Assembly: GCA_040878185.1 (NCBI GenBank) | Contig: JBBDMS010000001.1 | Coordinates: forward strand, 1-64,000 | DNA: 64,000 bases | From: JAWXBK01 sp040878185 | GTDB lineage: Bacteria; Pseudomonadota; Alphaproteobacteria; Dongiales; Dongiaceae | Direction: 5' to 3' | Shown here: one piece after another, positions 14,322 to 23,207 of the stretch | How the letters are laid out: every line of letters starts with the position of its first letter | Position numbering within the stretch: the first letter of the stretch is position 1 | The notes under the pieces: generated by a model | What the model was told of the DNA's origin: nothing | What the model saw: the letters and a program-made list of their open reading frames with translations, nothing else | Databases searched by the model: none | Translations under genes and position numbers: made by a program

Positions 14322-15615
14322 TCCGGATTTCGCGCAATCCTTCGAAGCGCTACTGGTCCGCGAGCATGATGACCTGTCGGCGGTCGATGCGATCGTTGCA
14401 GAAATCATCGCGGCGGTGCGCCGGGATGGCGATGCGGCCTTAATCAGGTTCACGAAAGAGTTCGATCGGCACGAGGTCGCTTCGGGGTTGCGATTTTCCG
14501 ATACGGACATCGCCACACTGGCCCAGCGCTGCGACACGGACATACGCGACGCCCTGGCATTCGCTGCCGAGCGTATCCGCCGGTATCATCAGGCGCTTCT
14601 CCCCGCCGATCTGAATTATGTCGACGAGGTCGGCGTGCGACTTGGGGTCCGATGGCGTCCCGTCGATTCCGCCGGCATCTATGTTCCGGGCGGCACCGCC
14701 GCCTATCCCAGTTCGGTGTTGATGAATGCCATTCCGGCCCGCGTTGCCGGGGTTGCCCGTCTCGCCATGACGGTGCCGACGCCTGACGGCGTAGCAAACC
14801 CCGCGGTCTTCGCGGCCTCACAAATAGCCGGCGTTTCCGAAATCTACGGAATCGGCGGTGCGCAGGCGATCGCAGCCCTTGCCTTCGGTACCGAAACCAT
14901 CAGGCCGGTCGACAAGATCGTCGGACCGGGAAATATCTACGTCGCGGCCGCGAAGAAATCGGTGTTCGGCCGCGTGGGTATCGATACCATCGCCGGGCCG
15001 TCCGAGATCACGATAGTTGCCGATGCGACGAACAATCCGGACTGGATGGCGGCGGATCTGCTTTCGCAGGCCGAGCATGATGTGAATGCCCAGGCGATCC
15101 TGATTACCGACGATGTACGATTTGCCGCAGCGGTCGGCGATGCCGTCGAGCGCCTGCTCGGAGGGATGGTCCGTGCCGATACCGCGCGCACCTCGTGGGA
15201 GCGTAACGGGGCGATCGTAGTGTCGCGCGATCGCGCTGGCGCCGTCGAACTCGTCAATCGGATCGCTCCGGAGCATCTCGAACTCGCTGTCGATAACCCG
15301 GGCGACATGGCGGCAGAGATTCGACATGCGGGGGCGATATTTCTCGGCCGCTGGACGCCCGAGACCTTGGGTGACTATGTCGGCGGCCCGAACCATGTCC
15401 TGCCGACCTCGGGCGCCGCACGATTCTCGTCTGGTCTCGGCGTCCATGATTTTTTGAAGCGGACCTCCATCCTTGAGTGCGGGCCGAACAGTTTCGCCGC
15501 GTTGGCGAAGCCGGCCATCGTGCTGGCTCATTCCGAGGGACTGGAAGGTCATGCGCGGGCGGCCGAGCTGCGCCTCCGGCACCATAACGACGGTTCCGGT
15601 TGCGATGGCGGGTGA
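14296..15615 (+). CDS. hisD: Histidinol dehydrogenase
   Basis: A 439 aa zinc enzyme that performs the last two oxidations of histidine synthesis (L-histidinol to L-histidine, with NAD). It shows [28 protein letters not shown], the metal-site Q-A-E-H-D segment and [16 protein letters not shown] near the C-terminus. The start lies inside hisG, so translation is probably coupled. Confidence 0.96.
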   Translation: MTRVLYQSDPDFAQSFEALLVREHDDLSAVDAIVAEIIAAVRRDGDAALIRFTKEFDRHEVASGLRFSDTDIATLAQRCDTDIRDALAFAAERIRRYHQALLPADLNYVDEVGVRLGVRWRPVDSAGIYVPGGTAAYPSSVLMNAIPARVAGVARLAMTVPTPDGVANPAVFAASQIAGVSEIYGIGGAQAIAALAFGTETIRPVDKIVGPGNIYVAAAKKSVFGRVGIDTIAGPSEITIVADATNNPDWMAADLLSQAEHDVNAQAILITDDVRFAAAVGDAVERLLGGMVRADTARTSWERNGAIVVSRDRAGAVELVNRIAPEHLELAVDNPGDMAAEIRHAGAIFLGRWTPETLGDYVGGPNHVLPTSGAARFSSGLGVHDFLKRTSILECGPNSFAALAKPAIVLAHSEGLEGHARAAELRLRHHNDGSGCDGG

Positions 15616-16090
15616 CGCGCAATCCACCAACCGCATCGCGAAGATCACGCTGGATGAACGGTCTGTCGTCCGGCGCAGCGCCGAAGTTGAGCATGAGCGT
15701 GCCGTCGCCATCTACGACCTGATCGAAGACAACAGTTTCAAATTGATCGACGACAAAGAGGGGCCCTATAGCCTCCATCTTTCCATCGAAGAAAACCGGC
15801 TGATCTTCGATGCCCGCGATACCGACGAACAGCCCCGGCGACGGATCGCGCTGGCCCTTACGCCTTTCCGCATGATCGTGAAGGATTACTTCCAGATCTG
15901 CGAAAGCTACTTCTCCGCCATCAGAACGGCCTCTCCTTCCCAGATCGAAGCCATCGATATGGGGCGCCGCGGGTTGCACAATGAGGGGTCCGAACTCCTC
16001 CGGCAACGCCTCGAAGGCAAGATCGAACTCGATCTTGATACCGCGCGCCGCCTCTTCACCCTGATCTGCGTCCTGCACATCAAGGGTTGA
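15605..16090 (+). CDS. UPF0262 family protein
   Basis: A 161 aa protein overlapping the end of hisD by 11 bases. It matches UPF0262 proteins, which are found almost only in alphaproteobacteria: R-I-A-K-I-T-L-D-E at the start, [22 protein letters not shown], and [16 protein letters not shown]. The ATG at 15605 begins the conserved region; the longer open frame upstream is shadow of hisD. Function unknown. Confidence 0.88.
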   Translation: MAGDAQSTNRIAKITLDERSVVRRSAEVEHERAVAIYDLIEDNSFKLIDDKEGPYSLHLSIEENRLIFDARDTDEQPRRRIALALTPFRMIVKDYFQICESYFSAIRTASPSQIEAIDMGRRGLHNEGSELLRQRLEGKIELDLDTARRLFTLICVLHIKG

Positions 16091-16100
16091 AGGAGCCGAC

Positions 16101-16544
16101 ATGGCCGGCTTCCCATCAAGCGTCCTGTTCTGCTGCACCCTGAATGCGATTCGCTCGCCGCTCGCAGAAGCGTTGCTGAAACGCATGCATGGCAACCGGA
16201 TTTATGTCGATTCGGTCGGAGTCCGCGCAGGCGAGATTGATCCGTTCGTTCTCACCGTCATGGATGAAATCGGCATCGACATGACCAAGCATCGAACGAA
16301 GAGCTTCGATACGCTGGAAGACGAATCGTTCGACCTCATCATTTCTCTATCGCCCGAAGCGCATCACAAGGCGCTCGAGCTGACGCGAACCATGGCCTGC
16401 GATGTCGAGTTCTGGCATACCTTCGATCCGAGCGTGGTCGAAGGAAGCCGTGAGACTTGTCTGGACGCCTATCGGGATGTGCGGGACTGGCTCGACGATC
16501 GGATCCGCCGCCGGTTTCCCCATGCCGGCGCACCCGCGGTTTAG
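16101..16544 (+). CDS. Low molecular weight phosphatase family protein
   Basis: A 147 aa protein with the LMW-PTP/arsenate reductase fold. The catalytic loop is C-T-L-N-A-I-R-S (C-x5-R-S) at residues ~12-19, and the acid region is near D-P-S in F-D-P-S-V-V-E-G. The family normally dephosphorylates protein tyrosine or reduces arsenate; the substrate here is unknown. Conserved position between UPF0262 and infA in relatives suggests a housekeeping role rather than arsenic resistance. Confidence 0.85.
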   Translation: MAGFPSSVLFCCTLNAIRSPLAEALLKRMHGNRIYVDSVGVRAGEIDPFVLTVMDEIGIDMTKHRTKSFDTLEDESFDLIISLSPEAHHKALELTRTMACDVEFWHTFDPSVVEGSRETCLDAYRDVRDWLDDRIRRRFPHAGAPAV

Positions 16545-16653
16545 GGTCGGGAGGTCGGTATTCCAATCAAGCCATTTGGCGTATAAGAGGCGCCCGTAGG
16601 GTTCTGGTGGGGCCGTGCCGGCCGCCCCGGCCCTATGAAACCAAGGAGGATAG

Positions 16654-16872
16654 ATGGCCAAGGAGGATCTGATCGAGTTCTCCGGCACGGTGGTTGAACT
16701 GCTGCCCAATGCGATGTTTCGCGTAAAGCTCGATAATGAACATATGGTCTTGGCGCATACGTCAGGAAAGATGCGGAAGAATCGTATCCGTGTGCTGGTC
16801 GGTGATCGCGTCAACGTTGAGATGACGCCCTATGATCTCAGCAAGGGCCGCATCACGTTCCGCTTCAAGTAA
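16654..16872 (+). CDS. infA: Translation initiation factor IF-1
   Basis: A 72 aa S1/OB-fold protein that binds the ribosomal A site during initiation. It matches the family along its full length: [22 protein letters not shown] at the start and [18 protein letters not shown] near the end. AAGGAGG precedes the ATG by six bases, in keeping with strong expression. Confidence 0.98.
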   Translation: MAKEDLIEFSGTVVELLPNAMFRVKLDNEHMVLAHTSGKMRKNRIRVLVGDRVNVEMTPYDLSKGRITFRFK

Positions 16873-16887
16873 CATCCCAGGAATCCG

Positions 16888-17490
16888 ATGACGGAGGCCG
16901 CCAGGAATCGCCGGCACTTCGTTCTGGCTTCGCAATCGCCGCGTCGCGTCGAATTGCTGCGTCGGATCGGGATCGTGCCCGATGACATCGTCGGTGCCGA
17001 TATCGAAGAGACACCGGCCGAAGGCGAACTGCCGCCGGCTTTGGCGCGTCGGCTGGCTCTGGAAAAACTTTCCTGCATAAGGTCCCGGTTTCCGGATTCC
17101 TTTGTGCTCGCCGCCGATACGGTGGTTGCGCTGGGTCGCCGCGTCCTGGGGAAGCCCGACGACGGGACGATGGCGCGCCGCCACCTGGTCCTCCTGTCCG
17201 GTCGGCGCCACCGGGTCATGACAGCGGTTGCCTGCGCCGCCCCCGATGGCCGGTCCGCATTGCGTATCGCAACGACGACAGTAAGCTTCAAGCGGCTGCA
17301 GGAAGCTGAGATCGCCGCCTATCTCGATGGCGGCGAGTGGCAGGGCAAGGCGGGGTCCTATGCGATCCAGGGTGCGGCAGAGATGTTCGTTCGGCGTATC
17401 AACGGCTCGTACTCCAATGTAGTGGGGCTACCGCTCTTCGAGACGGCGGCGCTGCTCGGCGGGCTGAGCTGGCCGATCCACGGGCGCTGA
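16888..17490 (+). CDS. maf: Maf family nucleotide pyrophosphatase
   Basis: A 200 aa protein that hydrolyses non-canonical or canonical NTPs (dTTP/UTP type in many Maf proteins). The start has L-A-S-Q-S-P-R-R-V-E-L-L; the catalytic A-A-D-T-V-V segment is near residue 73, and S-Y-A-I-Q-G-A-A lies near 155. It follows infA closely, and its stop overlaps the RNase start (TGATG). Confidence 0.93.
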   Translation: MTEAARNRRHFVLASQSPRRVELLRRIGIVPDDIVGADIEETPAEGELPPALARRLALEKLSCIRSRFPDSFVLAADTVVALGRRVLGKPDDGTMARRHLVLLSGRRHRVMTAVACAAPDGRSALRIATTTVSFKRLQEAEIAAYLDGGEWQGKAGSYAIQGAAEMFVRRINGSYSNVVGLPLFETAALLGGLSWPIHGR

Positions 17491-18620
17491 TGCTCGAGGT
17501 CTATTGCAGCGTCATGACGCCGCGCCATTGGGCCGCGCTTCTCGACGACGGCAAGCTTATCGGTTTCGCGATCGAACCGACCGGAACGGCGGCCCGGTTC
17601 GGCGATGTGCATGTCGCGGTGCTTCGCGACATCAACAAGGCGGCCGGTTTTGGCACGGTAACGCTGGATGGGGCTGAGCCGGCATTGCTCGATCTGCCGC
17701 GCGACCGGCGGCTTCCGACGATCGGTGCGCGATTGCTGGTCCAGGTGCGTCGCGGTGCACGCGGCAGCAAGATGGCAAAGGTATCCGACCTGGTCCGGTC
17801 GCAGCACGGAACGTTGGGCATCGATATCTTCTGGATGGACGGCGTCGGTCGGACCGAGCCGGACCTGGCCGGCACGCCGGCGGACATCGCGGGATTGGAT
17901 GAACGCCACCAACTGGCGACGCGTTCCGCCGCCCTGATCGCGTCTGCAAACGCCGCGGCGGCGCCGAAGCTTTTGCTGCGGCAGCATGATTGCTTTGCCG
18001 ATCTGACGATGCGATTTCCCGAAGCAATGTCGGCGGCCAAGCGCTGCGACAGTCGGACCATGGCGGAACGCTGGACACAGCAATCGACGTCCGGATCCGA
18101 CGCACCGCCGATGCGGGTCGATTACAAACCCGAACGCGACTGGCGGTTTCGTCGGATGGATATCGTGGAAAGCCTGCGCGACGCGCTCGAGCCGGAGCAG
18201 AATCTCTCCGGCGGCGGTGCGCTTCTGATTGAACCGGGTGAAACGCTGACGGCGATCGATATCAACGCCGGCGCGCGCATGCATTCCTCCGGCGAGGAGC
18301 GGCTTGCGTATCAAATCAACGAGATCGCTGTCCCAGAAATCGTACGACTCATTCGGCTGCTCAATCTCTCGGGCAACATCGTGATCGATTTCATGGGTAT
18401 GCGGGCGGCGGGCCGCCGGCGCACGATCGCCGGCAAGCTTCAAGCGGCGATGGCAGGCGATCCTGCGGAACCGTGGGTCGGCGGGATGTCGCCGTTGGGA
18501 CTGATCGAGATCGGTCGACGACATCTCGGCCCCGACCTTTACGACGCATTTTCAATCGCCCGTGCCCGGGCGCGGGGACTTGAAACCGACGGGCTGGACG
18601 CGCTAACCGGTGGGCTATGA
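17490..18620 (+). CDS. rng: Short ribonuclease E/G family protein
   Basis: A 376 aa RNase E/G-type endoribonuclease, much shorter than E. coli RNase E and without a scaffold tail. The metal-binding aspartates are in T-A-I-D-I-N-A-G (residue ~255) and V-I-D-F-M-G-M (~300). The S1 region is only weakly recognisable and the zinc-link CPxCxG motif is absent, so it is an atypical short form. The maf-rng-yacG order matches relatives. The likely job is rRNA or mRNA processing. Confidence 0.85.
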   Translation: MLEVYCSVMTPRHWAALLDDGKLIGFAIEPTGTAARFGDVHVAVLRDINKAAGFGTVTLDGAEPALLDLPRDRRLPTIGARLLVQVRRGARGSKMAKVSDLVRSQHGTLGIDIFWMDGVGRTEPDLAGTPADIAGLDERHQLATRSAALIASANAAAAPKLLLRQHDCFADLTMRFPEAMSAAKRCDSRTMAERWTQQSTSGSDAPPMRVDYKPERDWRFRRMDIVESLRDALEPEQNLSGGGALLIEPGETLTAIDINAGARMHSSGEERLAYQINEIAVPEIVRLIRLLNLSGNIVIDFMGMRAAGRRRTIAGKLQAAMAGDPAEPWVGGMSPLGLIEIGRRHLGPDLYDAFSIARARARGLETDGLDALTGGL

Positions 18621-18847
18621 GCGCTTCGGCCAAACCTGCTCGGAAGACCACGCGCGCCGGTCGCAGCGGCAAGGGTTGCCCGATCTGCGGCGAACCCGCC
18701 GTCCAGCGATTTCGGCCATTCTGCTCTTCGAAATGCGCCGATATCGATCTTGGCCGATGGCTGACCAATCAGTACCGCATTCCGACACAGGAGCCGGCTG
18801 AGGGATCGGACGATCGAGGCGAAGACGGTGACGAGGGGGAGCGCTAG
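18617..18847 (+). CDS. yacG: DNA gyrase inhibitor YacG, zinc protein
   Basis: A 76 aa protein with the four-cysteine zinc site C-P-I-C-G-E-P-A ... F-C-S-S-K-C, then D-L-G-R-W-L-T-N-Q-Y-R-I-P, the family signature. The acidic C-terminus is variable in the family. It overlaps the RNase stop (ATGA). Known members bind GyrB and inhibit gyrase. Confidence 0.93.
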   Translation: MSASAKPARKTTRAGRSGKGCPICGEPAVQRFRPFCSSKCADIDLGRWLTNQYRIPTQEPAEGSDDRGEDGDEGER

Positions 18848-18911
18848 AAGGGCCGGTCGCTTGCTGGACAATTTAGGGGGATTTCACTATAAGCCGGCCG
18901 GCTCATTCGGC

Positions 18912-18987
18912 GCCCAGGTAGCTCAGTTGGTAGAGCAGCGGATTGAAAATCCGCGTGTCGCTGGTTCGATTCCGGCCCTGGGCACCA
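18912..18987 (+). tRNA. tRNA-Phe (GAA)
   Basis: A full cloverleaf is visible: acceptor GCCCAGG/CCTGGGC, D-arm GCTC...GAGC, anticodon stem GCGGA/TCCGC around TTGAAAA with anticodon GAA, and T-arm GCTGG-TTCGATT-CCGGC. CCA is encoded. It lies 64 bases after yacG and converges on the DUF1491 gene. Confidence 0.98.
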
Positions 18988-19029
18988 TCGCCTCCCATGT
19001 CACTGCACATTCCGGTGCTGTACGCTCGA

Positions 19030-19383
19030 TCAACGCGGCGCGCCCACTGTGATCAGGCGGCCGTCGAGGGGATGGTTTTCAAGCCGATCTTCGACCTCCA
19101 GAATCCAGAGATCCGGATCCCGGTGTCGGGCGCGCTCGATATACGCATCGGCTTCCGCATGGCTGCAGCGATCCGTGCCTGCGATCATCCAGGCCCGCTG
19201 CCCGTCGGGATCGAGCACCTCGACCAGGAGCCGGCAGGTATCCGATGGAACATGCGCGATCTTCAGGACGACGCTGCCCCGCGAGCGATCGCCGCTATAC
19301 CGGACCTGTGCGGGAATGCCTTCGATCGAACAGCGGCGCAGGTACGCGGTGAGCCAGTAATGCGTGTCGAGCCTGTCACTCAT
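19030..19383 (-). CDS. DUF1491 family protein
   Basis: A 117 aa protein. It has the DUF1491 pattern W-L-T-A-Y-L-R-R-C-S-I-E-G-I-P-A near the start, G-S-V-V-L-K-I in the centre, R-A-W-M, then A-E-A-D-A-Y-I-E-R-A-R-x-R-D-P-D-L-W-I-L-E-V-E-D-R. This small family is limited to alphaproteobacteria and has no known function. It converges on tRNA-Phe, and the next gene is divergent. Confidence 0.85.
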   Translation of the reverse strand: MSDRLDTHYWLTAYLRRCSIEGIPAQVRYSGDRSRGSVVLKIAHVPSDTCRLLVEVLDPDGQRAWMIAGTDRCSHAEADAYIERARHRDPDLWILEVEDRLENHPLDGRLITVGAPR

Positions 19384-19668
19384 CGGATGGGATCAAGCCC
19401 CGCTATCACGCTTCTTGTCCATTGCCGCCGATCCGCCTAGTTTCTGCCCGGGCAAACGGGCACAGGTCGGGTGCCGGTTGACGTTTCTCTGATAGAACCC
19501 ACGGTGACCGCGTTACCCGGAATACGCGCTGCCTCGTCGTCAGCCCGGCCGGCAACTATAGAGACGCTGTGCGTCTTTTGGAACCGTGGCTGTTGAATAT
19601 GATCTTTCACCGTTTCGCATTGTCGCCGCGTTCGTTGCCGAGATAGCTGCAGGAACACGAGGCTTACA

Positions 19669-21645
19669 TTGACCGTCTTACTCGGTCTCGATACCGGCGG
19701 AACATACACCGATGCCGTCTTGCTCGATCGGCAGCGGGGCGTTCTCAGTTCCGCAAAGGCGCTGACGACCCACGACGATCTCGCCCAGGGGATCGGCGGG
19801 GCGATCGATCGCATTGCCCCGGAAACCGGCCTCGCCGTCGATCTTGTTGCATTGTCGACCACGCTGGCGACGAATGCGCTAGTCGAAGGCGTCAGTGCGC
19901 CGGCCTGCCTCGTGCTGATCGGATACGACAACGCAGCGATGGGTCGCGCCGGATTGAGCGACGCCGCGGCGGGCAGCCCTGTCGTCATGATTGGCGGTGG
20001 GCATAACCCGTCAGGCGACGAGCAGGCGCCGCTGGACGAACAGGCACTCCGCGCCGCCGTAAGAGAACATGCGCCCTCCGTCGAAGCCTTTGCCGTGTCC
20101 AGCTATTTTTCGGTTCGCAATCCCATTCACGAGCACCGTGCGCGCGCCATCATCCGCGAATTCTCCAATCATCCCGTAACATGTGGTCACGAGTTGACTT
20201 CGAAGCTCGATGCGCCGCGCCGCGCATTGACGACGCTGCTCAACGCCCGCCTCATATCGCGCATTGCACGCCTGATTCAGGCGGTGCGTTCGATCCTCGA
20301 TGCCCGGGGTGTCAACGCGCCGCTCATGATCGTTCGCGGCGACGGATCGATGATGTCGGCGGAGCTCGCCATGGAACGCCCGGTCGAGACCATCCTCTCC
20401 GGGCCCGCCGCCAGCGCGATCGGCGCCTTTTATCTGTCGGGGTGCCGCGATGCCGTCATTTCCGATATCGGCGGGACTACCACGGATATTGCGCTGTTGC
20501 GCGACGGGCTGCCGGCGGTCGATCCCAATGGCGCAACCGTGGGCGGCTGGCGGACGATGACCGAAGCGATTGCCGTCCACAGTTATGGGCTGGGCGGAGA
20601 CAGCGAGGCCATATTCTTCGACGATGGCATGCTGACCCTGGGCCCGCGTCGCGTGATGCCGCTGTCGCTGCTCGCCACCAAGCATCCGCACGTCGCGACC
20701 TCGCTCCGACGGGCGGCGGAGTCGTCCGACGCCATGCCCCATGACGGGCGCTTCATCTGGCGCCGCGACATCAATCCCGCGGCCTTGCAACAGGTGAGCC
20801 GGATCGGACGGCGGATTCTCGATCGACTGCCTATATCTCCGACGCCTATGGCGGAAATCATCCAAAGCCCGGCCGATCCTGCCGCAATCGATCGGCTGAT
20901 TGCGCGCGGCCTGGTCAGCGCGGCCGGCATTACGCCCAGCGATGCGGCGCATGTGCTGGGGCTCCACGATGCCTGGTCGCGCGATGCGGCGGTTGCGGGG
21001 TTCGTATTGGCGGTTCGCGGCGGCAGCCTGCGGGCCGAAGACCCGGCATCGCTTGCGCAACGTGTTTACGATCGCGTCGTCTATCAGTCGGCCGAAGTCA
21101 TCGTTGAAACATTGCTCGCGGAACAATTTGGATTGAAGAGATCGGCCTGGGGCGAGGGCGGTGCGCTGCTGGTTCGACAGGCGCTGGCAGCTCAGAATTC
21201 CAATACCCATCACATCCTCAATGTTGATCTTAAATTGCGCCAGGCGCTGGTCGCAGTCGGTGCTCCGGCGGCTACCTACTACCCCGATGTGGCGCGCCGC
21301 CTCGATGCGGAGCTCGTTCTGCCCAAAGGCGCAGACGTGGCGAATGCGATCGGTGCCGCCGTTGCCGGCATCCGCCAGAAGGTGCAGCTTCTGATCACGT
21401 CGCCATCGCAGGGGATGTTTCGGTTGCATCTTGCGACCGGGGTTCGCGACTTCCGGAACCTCAGCGACGCCATCAGCTTTGCGGAGGAAAGCGCATCGCA
21501 GCAGGCCCGCGAACGCGCATCACGCGCGGGTTCTGTTGCACCGGAGGTCAAAGTCGAGGTTCAGAACAGGACGATTACCGACGGCAGCGGGGGCGAACTG
21601 TTTATCGATGCCATCGTCACGGCGACCGCGACCGGCGATGCGTGA
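19669..21645 (+). CDS. Hydantoinase/oxoprolinase A-type subunit (HyuA family)
   Basis: A 658 aa protein of the ATP-dependent hydantoinase/5-oxoprolinase family, with an ASKHA-like fold. It starts L-L-G-L-D-T-G-G-T-Y-T-D-A-V and has S-T-T-L-A-T-N-A-L-V-E-G, L-S-G-P-A-A-S-A-I-G-A, and the second nucleotide motif I-S-D-I-G-G-T-T-T-D-I near residue 268. The start is TTG with GAGG just upstream. Relatives open cyclic amide rings and usually pair with a B subunit, which is absent here. The exact substrate is unknown. Its stop is four bases from the convergent hydrolase stop. Confidence 0.82.
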   Translation: MTVLLGLDTGGTYTDAVLLDRQRGVLSSAKALTTHDDLAQGIGGAIDRIAPETGLAVDLVALSTTLATNALVEGVSAPACLVLIGYDNAAMGRAGLSDAAAGSPVVMIGGGHNPSGDEQAPLDEQALRAAVREHAPSVEAFAVSSYFSVRNPIHEHRARAIIREFSNHPVTCGHELTSKLDAPRRALTTLLNARLISRIARLIQAVRSILDARGVNAPLMIVRGDGSMMSAELAMERPVETILSGPAASAIGAFYLSGCRDAVISDIGGTTTDIALLRDGLPAVDPNGATVGGWRTMTEAIAVHSYGLGGDSEAIFFDDGMLTLGPRRVMPLSLLATKHPHVATSLRRAAESSDAMPHDGRFIWRRDINPAALQQVSRIGRRILDRLPISPTPMAEIIQSPADPAAIDRLIARGLVSAAGITPSDAAHVLGLHDAWSRDAAVAGFVLAVRGGSLRAEDPASLAQRVYDRVVYQSAEVIVETLLAEQFGLKRSAWGEGGALLVRQALAAQNSNTHHILNVDLKLRQALVAVGAPAATYYPDVARRLDAELVLPKGADVANAIGAAVAGIRQKVQLLITSPSQGMFRLHLATGVRDFRNLSDAISFAEESASQQARERASRAGSVAPEVKVEVQNRTITDGSGGELFIDAIVTATATGDA

Positions 21646-21649
21646 CGTC

Positions 21650-23203
21650 TTATCGGCGTTCGTTTCGCTCGATGGGGCCGCTCGCGGTCAAGAGCGTATT
21701 CGCCAAGGTGCGCTCGGCATGACGCAGGCGCCATGACAGCATGCGTTCGGCCATATTGAGCCTGACGGCCTGATAGCCAGGCTCGTCCGCGACATTTCGC
21801 AATTCGCCCGGATCGTTCGTCAGATCGAACAGAAGCGGCGGCAATGCCGCGAAATGCACATATTTGAATCGGTCGTCTTTCATGGCGGCGAGGGTACAGT
21901 CGTCGCTCGATATGCCGAGCGCCCGCTCCGATGCCTGTTGGACGACGTCACGGAAGTCATACTCCCAATGAGCTTCGCGCCGCCAATCCGCCGGCGTCCC
22001 GCCGGACAGAAGGGGGGCGAGCGACCGTCCATCGCAATTCGCCGGCGTTGGCAGGCCAAGCCAATTCAGGACCGTCGGCACGATATCGATGGCTTCGGTG
22101 TGCAGCGACACGATGCTGCCACGTCCGGCGTCGGCAGCCGCGGTCGGATCGACCACGATCAGCGGAATATGATAGGCGCGATTGAAATAGCCTTCCTTGC
22201 CCCACATCCAGTGATCGCCCAGCATCTCGCCGTGATCGCAGGTGAAAAGGATGAGCGTGTCCTTGTCCTCGCCGGTGCTCGCCAGGTGATCGAGAATCCG
22301 GCCGATCTGATCGTCCACCTGGCTGATCATGCCGTAATAGGTCGCTCGAAGCTGCCGCGTCTCGCGATCGTCGATTTCACGCAGGTCGCCGGGAAAATGC
22401 TCGCTGTACGAGCCGATCTCGCGCTGATGGAACAGCAGATATCTTATATAGGGATGCTGTGCCGCCTCTTCGTCGGGCGATGTCGCGCGCACCGGCATGG
22501 GAACGTCCGCCGGATCGTACATGGCGTTATATGGTTCCGGTGCGATGACGGGCGGATGTGGGCGCAGGAACACGAGATGCATGAACCAGTCTTCATTCCG
22601 GTGCGCACGTATATAGTCGAGCGCTGCGTTCGCCATGAAAGCGGTTTCGCTATCTTCGGCTGAGAAGACCGGCGGGCTGAAACTATGCCCGCGGCCTGCA
22701 GCGCCCGGATAATGGGGAACGGGGCGGTAAACGCTGCCCCGACCTTCCGGCAGATCGTAGCCTTTGGCTCTCAGGTCCTGAATCCAGGCGGCCATCCGAT
22801 CGTCGAGCTGCAGCCCGACCGAAAAGCCCGGCATGACGCCTTCATATGTCGTCAGAATGGGGTCGGTGCGATCATACTGGCGCGGGTCGACGCTCGTGTC
22901 GGTGTAACCGAACAGCATAGGATCAAATCCGGCCTTGCGTACCTCGATCGCCAGATTCGTATGGCGCGCGTCGAGCGGCGTCCCGTTACGCCCGGACCGG
23001 TGGTTTAGCAAATATAGACCCGTCAGCATGCTCGTGCGCGAGGGTCCGCAAGGCGAGCATTGCGCATAGTGGTTGCGGAACAGCGTGCCGCGTGCCGCCA
23101 GCCGATCGAGGTTCGGCGTGCGCACGCAAGGATGCGTGAGCGCCGAGAGACATTCTCCGCGCCATTGGTCGGCAGATATGAACAGTACCTTGCGGCGTCT
23201 CAT
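21650..23203 (-). CDS. Phosphonate monoester hydrolase / sulfatase family enzyme
   Basis: A 517 aa alkaline-phosphatase-superfamily enzyme, close in length and pattern to Rhizobium/Burkholderia phosphonate monoester hydrolases. It starts V-L-F-I-S-A-D-Q-W-R-G-E. The nucleophile loop C-S-P-C-G-P-S-R (residues ~49-56) has the C-x-P-S-R motif whose cysteine becomes formylglycine. Metal ligands lie in T-C-D-H-G-E-M-L-G-D-H, and the end has F-K-Y-V-H-F-A-A-L-P-P-L-L-F-D-L. It is the last gene of the minus-strand operon. No formylglycine-generating enzyme is in the window. Substrate could be a phosphonate monoester, phosphodiester or sulfate ester. Confidence 0.85.
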   Translation of the reverse strand: MRRRKVLFISADQWRGECLSALTHPCVRTPNLDRLAARGTLFRNHYAQCSPCGPSRTSMLTGLYLLNHRSGRNGTPLDARHTNLAIEVRKAGFDPMLFGYTDTSVDPRQYDRTDPILTTYEGVMPGFSVGLQLDDRMAAWIQDLRAKGYDLPEGRGSVYRPVPHYPGAAGRGHSFSPPVFSAEDSETAFMANAALDYIRAHRNEDWFMHLVFLRPHPPVIAPEPYNAMYDPADVPMPVRATSPDEEAAQHPYIRYLLFHQREIGSYSEHFPGDLREIDDRETRQLRATYYGMISQVDDQIGRILDHLASTGEDKDTLILFTCDHGEMLGDHWMWGKEGYFNRAYHIPLIVVDPTAAADAGRGSIVSLHTEAIDIVPTVLNWLGLPTPANCDGRSLAPLLSGGTPADWRREAHWEYDFRDVVQQASERALGISSDDCTLAAMKDDRFKYVHFAALPPLLFDLTNDPGELRNVADEPGYQAVRLNMAERMLSWRLRHAERTLANTLLTASGPIERNERR

Positions 23204-23207
23204 GATC

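Noticed and set aside
18912..18987. tRNA-Phe as the prophage attachment site
   Set aside because: It is more than 7 kb from the last phage gene, with conserved housekeeping genes between.
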